A DNA stretch of 8,752 bases, from the NCBI GenBank assembly GCA_013151705.1, contig JAADHT010000047.1:1-8752 (forward strand), in the 5' to 3' direction. A program made the position numbers and the translations under genes. Position 1 is the stretch's first letter. Each line of letters opens with the position of its first letter. Below are positions 5,951 through 8,752 of the stretch, one piece after another. Source of the stretch: Kiritimatiellota bacterium (GTDB lineage Bacteria; Verrucomicrobiota; Lentisphaeria; Victivallales; JAADHT01). The notes under the pieces were generated by a model that was not told the origin of the DNA, searched no databases, and saw nothing but the letters and a program-made list of their open reading frames with translations.

Positions 5951-7261
5951 TTATTGTGAGAGATACGTGTGAAATAGGAGGATGGCCAATGTGCCGACGA
6001 CGCAGGTGGCTACAGTGGCTATCGTGCCGGATTTGAACCACTTGGCGAAGGTTATCGGCGAATCCGTCTCCTCGCTTTTGCTGACGACCACGACGTTCGC
6101 CGTCGAGCCTATCGGGGTGCCGTTCCCGCCGAAGCCAACCCCCATCGCCAACGCCCACCACAGCAGATTGACATTCGCTCCGGATATTGATTGAATGTGC
6201 AGAAGAACGGGAATCATTGCCATTGTGAACGGGATGTTGTCTATTATCGCCGAAGCCAACGCGGCGGTCCATAAGAGAACTATGGCCATCCAGACCTGAT
6301 TGTCGCTTGAGCCATTGTCCAGAATCAGTTGGGTGAGCAGCTTCACGATTCCCGTTTGCTCAAGCGCTCCCACCAGGATGAATAGAGCGCAGAAAAATGC
6401 CAGCACGCTCCATTCCACTTTCGCTAGAATAGCTTGGGGATCCTTCGTCATAGAGACGAGGCAGAGTGTTATAACGGCGCCTAAAAGAGCGACCATTGAC
6501 GGTTCTATGTGAAGCCTGTCATGCACGAGAAACAACAGGACTATGAACGCCAGAATTGACAGTGTCTTTACTATGGTGGATTTGTCTTTTATCGATTTTG
6601 ACGCGTCCCACCGCATCAGGTCGTCGATGTTCTCCGGTTTGCGCGCCAATTCCTTTCGGAAGACAAGCTTCAGTGATATCAGGGTGACGAACCAGGCTAC
6701 CACCACTATCGGAGCGACATGCGTCAGAAAATCGTTGAACGAGAAATGGGCGGCGCTGCCGATCATCACGTTGGGTGGATCTCCCACGAGTGTCGCCACC
6801 CCCCCTGTGTCGGAGAGCAGCGCCTCGGCCATTAACATAGGCGTTGCGTTTATCCTCGTTATTCTGGCGATCAAAATTGTCACGGGAACAATCAGGACGA
6901 CGGTGGTCACGTTGTCGAGTATGAATGAGATCAGCGTCGTCACCGTGCCGAGCGCCACGACTAAAAGCCAGGGGTTGCCTTTGGCCTTCTGGGCCGACAC
7001 TATCGCCAGATACTCCAGAAACCCCGTTTCCTCCAATATCACAACTATCACCATCATTCCGAGAAGGAGGCCGAGCGTGTTGAAGTCCACCGATTCGAAC
7101 GCCTGCTCCGGCGTGTAGAAATGGCCCGCCACCCCGCAAACTACCACGAGCATAGCTCCGGCCAAAGCGACTACCGTCCGATGCGCCTTCTCGCTTATTA
7201 TCAAAGCGAACGTGCATATGAAGATTCCCAGGCTGATCCACATCGGCATCGTGAAATGCAT
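5951..7261 (-). CDS. ArsB/NhaD-type permease (SLC13/ion-transporter superfamily), copy 2
   Basis: Polytopic inner-membrane transporter of 436 residues, paralogous to the permease at 3742-5010. It has the same paired motifs: FILDNVTT (113-120) and GGVATLVGDPPN (153-164) in the first half, AIIDNIPF (338-345) and FGGNGTPIGSTANV (377-390) in the second. KVEWSVLAFFCALFILVGALEQTG (281-304) corresponds to the VEWDAILFFIG segment of the other copy. The central polar region is rather charged (RKELARKPENIDDLMRWD). The substitution of Pro for Leu in GGNGTPIG and Thr-Ala for Ala-Ala-type neighbours may mean a different substrate from copy 1, but this is a guess. GAGGGG (7275-7270) eight bases before the ATG is a good SD. 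It lies 20 nt after the EIIA-CBS copy 2 stop. Confidence 0.9.
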   Translation of the reverse strand: MHFTMPMWISLGIFICTFALIISEKAHRTVVALAGAMLVVVCGVAGHFYTPEQAFESVDFNTLGLLLGMMVIVVILEETGFLEYLAIVSAQKAKGNPWLLVVALGTVTTLISFILDNVTTVVLIVPVTILIARITRINATPMLMAEALLSDTGGVATLVGDPPNVMIGSAAHFSFNDFLTHVAPIVVVAWFVTLISLKLVFRKELARKPENIDDLMRWDASKSIKDKSTIVKTLSILAFIVLLFLVHDRLHIEPSMVALLGAVITLCLVSMTKDPQAILAKVEWSVLAFFCALFILVGALEQTGIVKLLTQLILDNGSSDNQVWMAIVLLWTAALASAIIDNIPFTMAMIPVLLHIQSISGANVNLLWWALAMGVGFGGNGTPIGSTANVVVVSKSEETDSPITFAKWFKSGTIATVATCVVGTLAILLFHTYLSQ

Positions 7262-7281
7262 GAAACTGTCCCCTCGAGGCG

Positions 7282-8202
7282 CTAGAGATTGAAAACCTTG
7301 TCCAAAACGGTAATTCTGTCAATTACGCCAACAAGTTTGTCGTCCTCGCAGACATGTACGATTGAGTGCTTTTCCACCGTCAGCAGGAAAAGCACCTCCA
7401 GTAGAGAGGCGTCCGTTGGCACTTTCGCCACGTTCTTGTCGTAAACCTCGCCCACGGTTAGATTGGAGTCGTCCGTGAAGTAGGCGCTGAATATCTTCGG
7501 GTCGTGTATGGATGGAACGCTTTTCAGGTCCTTGAAATAATCGGGCAGTTCCCTTTGGAACAAATGAATGCAGTCGACCTTCCCGAGCAGTTTGCCGTCA
7601 TCGTTCACCAGAGTCGCCACTTCGGTGTTGTGTTCGCGCATTAATCGGGTAGCGTCTTGAAGCTTGGTGTTCAAAGGCAGTTTTATCTTAGCGTCGCGCA
7701 TCAAATCGAGGGCGGTGATATTGGTGTCGACAACCATTTCCGCATCCTTCAGCATCTTGTGGATGGATTTCGGATCGTCAAGGCTGAGGATGGTGTCGAG
7801 ATTTGAGTTTGTCGAGAGAAAGCTGGCGAACGAACCTTGGATTTTCACTCCCAGTTCGCCGTGTTCAGCGGGGAAGAGAAAAAGCACCGCCAGTTTGACA
7901 GGGTTTTTGTCGATGGCGTTGAAATCGACTCCAGCGGACACTATTCCCATTGCGATTAGGGGATGCCGCAATCCCTTGACCCTGGCGTGTGGAAAGGCGA
8001 TACCGTTGCCCAACGCCGTCGACGACGCTCGCTCGCGCTCCAAAACTAGGCGCGGGAAATCCTTCCAAGCGTCGTTTTCGGGATATTGTCGTTTGAAAGA
8101 CTCCGCCAAATGGTCGACCAGACGTTCTATCAGGCGTTCTCTGTTTTCAACTTTTGAGAAATGCAGAATGGCCTCGGTATTCAGTAATTCGTCAATTTTC
8201 AT
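7282..8202 (-). CDS. PTS EIIA-like domain fused to a CBS pair, copy 2
   Basis: Soluble 306-residue paralogue of the protein at 5014-5934, and the first gene of the transporter operon. The EIIA part (about 1-155) has the phospho-acceptor His72 in ALGNGIAFPHARV, then GIVSAGVDFNAIDKNPVKLAVLFLFPAEHG, the usual PtsN-like strand order. The CBS pair (about 160-306) shows TEVATLVNDDGKLLGKVD (193-210) and HSIVHVCEDDKLVGVID (279-295), with an inserted linker PSIHDPKIFSAYFTDDSNLTV comparable to that of copy 1. The HL-type second histidine of EIIA domains appears to be replaced by the GELGVK stretch. A role as a phosphorylation- and nucleotide-responsive subunit of the adjacent permease is inference from fusion and context. 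AGGGAG (8213-8208) five bases before the ATG fixes the start, and a good promoter lies 58-85 bases upstream. Confidence 0.88.
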   Translation of the reverse strand: MKIDELLNTEAILHFSKVENRERLIERLVDHLAESFKRQYPENDAWKDFPRLVLERERASSTALGNGIAFPHARVKGLRHPLIAMGIVSAGVDFNAIDKNPVKLAVLFLFPAEHGELGVKIQGSFASFLSTNSNLDTILSLDDPKSIHKMLKDAEMVVDTNITALDLMRDAKIKLPLNTKLQDATRLMREHNTEVATLVNDDGKLLGKVDCIHLFQRELPDYFKDLKSVPSIHDPKIFSAYFTDDSNLTVGEVYDKNVAKVPTDASLLEVLFLLTVEKHSIVHVCEDDKLVGVIDRITVLDKVFNL

Positions 8203-8207
8203 GTCAA

Positions 8208-8213
8208 CTCCCT
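8208..8213 (-). promoter_or_regulatory. Ribosome binding site of the operon's first gene
   Basis: AGGGAG on the minus strand, five bases before the ATG at 8202. It is the strongest SD in the operon together with the one of permease copy 2; the two copy 1 genes have much weaker ones, which points to coupling. Confidence 0.6.
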
Positions 8214-8259
8214 GTGAAGTTCGGTCAAAACCCCATTCGAAAGACGAAAAAACAGGCGA

Positions 8260-8287
8260 ACAATAGCAGTGGGAAGCGAAATGTCAA
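8260..8287 (-). promoter_or_regulatory. Sigma70 promoter of the EIIA-CBS/permease operon
   Basis: The minus strand carries a perfect -35 TTGACA (8287-8282), a 16-bp spacer and -10 TATTGT (8265-8260) preceded by TGC, an extended -10. The predicted start near 8253 gives a leader of about 50 nt to the ATG at 8202. It lies between the phosphohexomutase stop and the first operon gene, so the transporter genes can be transcribed independently of the upstream gene. I see no obvious operator dyad around it. Confidence 0.6.
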
Positions 8288-8376
8288 ATAAAGGACGGCA
8301 AGCACTCGAGATACAGAGTCAATTGTGGAGGCGTCGCACAGTCGTTTCCGACGAGCGCGGACGGTGTTTCGCTTTG

Positions 8377-8752
8377 TCATCCGGAGATCAGCAATCTCTC
8401 CAGAAGCCCTCTGACGCGTGTCGCTCGTTCCTCGGCTTCCTCTTTCGTCCGCCATTCTATGATCACCCTGATGATCGGCTCGGTCATCGCCATTCTGAAG
8501 TGTATCCATCCATCCGGCCAGTCGAACCTGTGTCCGTCGATTTCCGAAACCTCCGCATCCGGAAAATATTCCTCCAGATTCTTCAAAAGAGTGTAGGCGT
8601 TCGAGGATTGACAATTCACTTTGAGTTTTCGGAGATGGTATTGGGGAAGCGCTCCGACCAATTCCGCGGAAGTCGCGTTTTTCGCCGCCATCGACTCCAG
8701 AATCTTTCCCATAGCTAGAAAGGCGTCAAACGCCAAACCGGCGGACGCCATG
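8377..8752 (-). CDS. Phosphohexomutase (phosphoglucosamine/phosphomannomutase-type), C-terminal part only
   Basis: The last 125 codons or so of an alpha-D-phosphohexomutase; the gene is cut by the right edge of the window, so the catalytic serine, metal-binding and sugar-binding parts are not visible. ASAGLAFDAFLAMGKILESMA (the start of the visible part) matches the end of domain 3, where family members have a D-G--A-LLE-MA helix. GALPQYHLRKLKV, DGHRFDWPDGWIHFR and TEPIIRVIIEW followed by an EEAEE helix match domain 4, which closes over the substrate phosphate. The phosphate loop reads RMAMTEP, whereas RPSNTEP or RPSGTEP is usual. Members interconvert hexose-6-phosphates and hexose-1-phosphates for cell-wall or polysaccharide precursors; GlmM versus ManB/AlgC type cannot be decided from this fragment. 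The apparent ATG at 8751 is internal, not a start. The stop is TGA at 8379-8377. Confidence 0.8.
   Translation of the reverse strand, partial: MASAGLAFDAFLAMGKILESMAAKNATSAELVGALPQYHLRKLKVNCQSSNAYTLLKNLEEYFPDAEVSEIDGHRFDWPDGWIHFRMAMTEPIIRVIIEWRTKEEAEERATRVRGLLERLLISG

Noticed and set aside
6519..7322. A 267-codon minus-strand open frame in another frame
   Set aside because: It overlaps permease copy 2, whose membrane segments and motifs are unmistakable; the alternative is Arg/Gly/Asp-rich shadow sequence.
3742..8202. Arsenic resistance operon
   Set aside because: The permeases resemble ArsB, but no arsR, arsC, arsA or arsM gene is present and the partner genes are EIIA-CBS proteins.

Overview
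The window looks like chromosomal DNA of a free-living, Gram-negative-type bacterium of moderate GC content with Shine-Dalgarno-led genes. The family of the amidohydrolase, the mutarotase-like remnant, and the hairpin-rich intergenic DNA (CG-rich stems, GAACATCGAAC-type and GTGAATAGT-type motifs) remind me of the PVC superphylum (Lentisphaerae/Kiritimatiellota/Verrucomicrobia/Planctomycetes) or neighbouring candidate phyla. That placement is an impression from composition and gene families, not a demonstration.

Layout. Positions 1-742 are non-coding, with several promoter-like sites and an unusual density of dyads; one good promoter (81-109) points left, out of the window. A plus-strand amidohydrolase gene follows (743-1792). 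Positions 1793-2490 hold repeat-like hairpins and an 88-codon plus-strand remnant of an aldose-epimerase-like protein (2057-2323). Everything from 2491 to the right edge is on the minus strand. In transcription order it is: the 3' end of a phosphohexomutase gene (8752-8377), a promoter (8287-8260), an EIIA-CBS protein (8202-7282), an ArsB/NhaD-type permease (7261-5951), a second EIIA-CBS protein (5934-5014), a second ArsB/NhaD-type permease (5010-3742), and prfB (3591-2491).

The centre of interest is the repeated module [PTS EIIA-like domain + CBS pair] then [ArsB/NhaD permease]. It occurs twice in tandem in the same order, with gaps of 20, 16 and 3 nt. Both soluble proteins are 306 residues long and keep the phospho-acceptor histidine motif PHAR. 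The simplest reading is two ion or anion transporters, each controlled by its own soluble subunit that could sense PTS phosphorylation through EIIA and adenine nucleotides through CBS. Neither the transported substrate nor the phosphodonor can be read from this window.

prfB encodes peptide-release factor 2 without the programmed +1 frameshift that most bacteria use to autoregulate this gene. The amidohydrolase is a complete TIM-barrel metal hydrolase of unknown substrate. It and the mutarotase-like remnant suggest carbohydrate-related metabolism on the left side, which is separate from the transporter operon.
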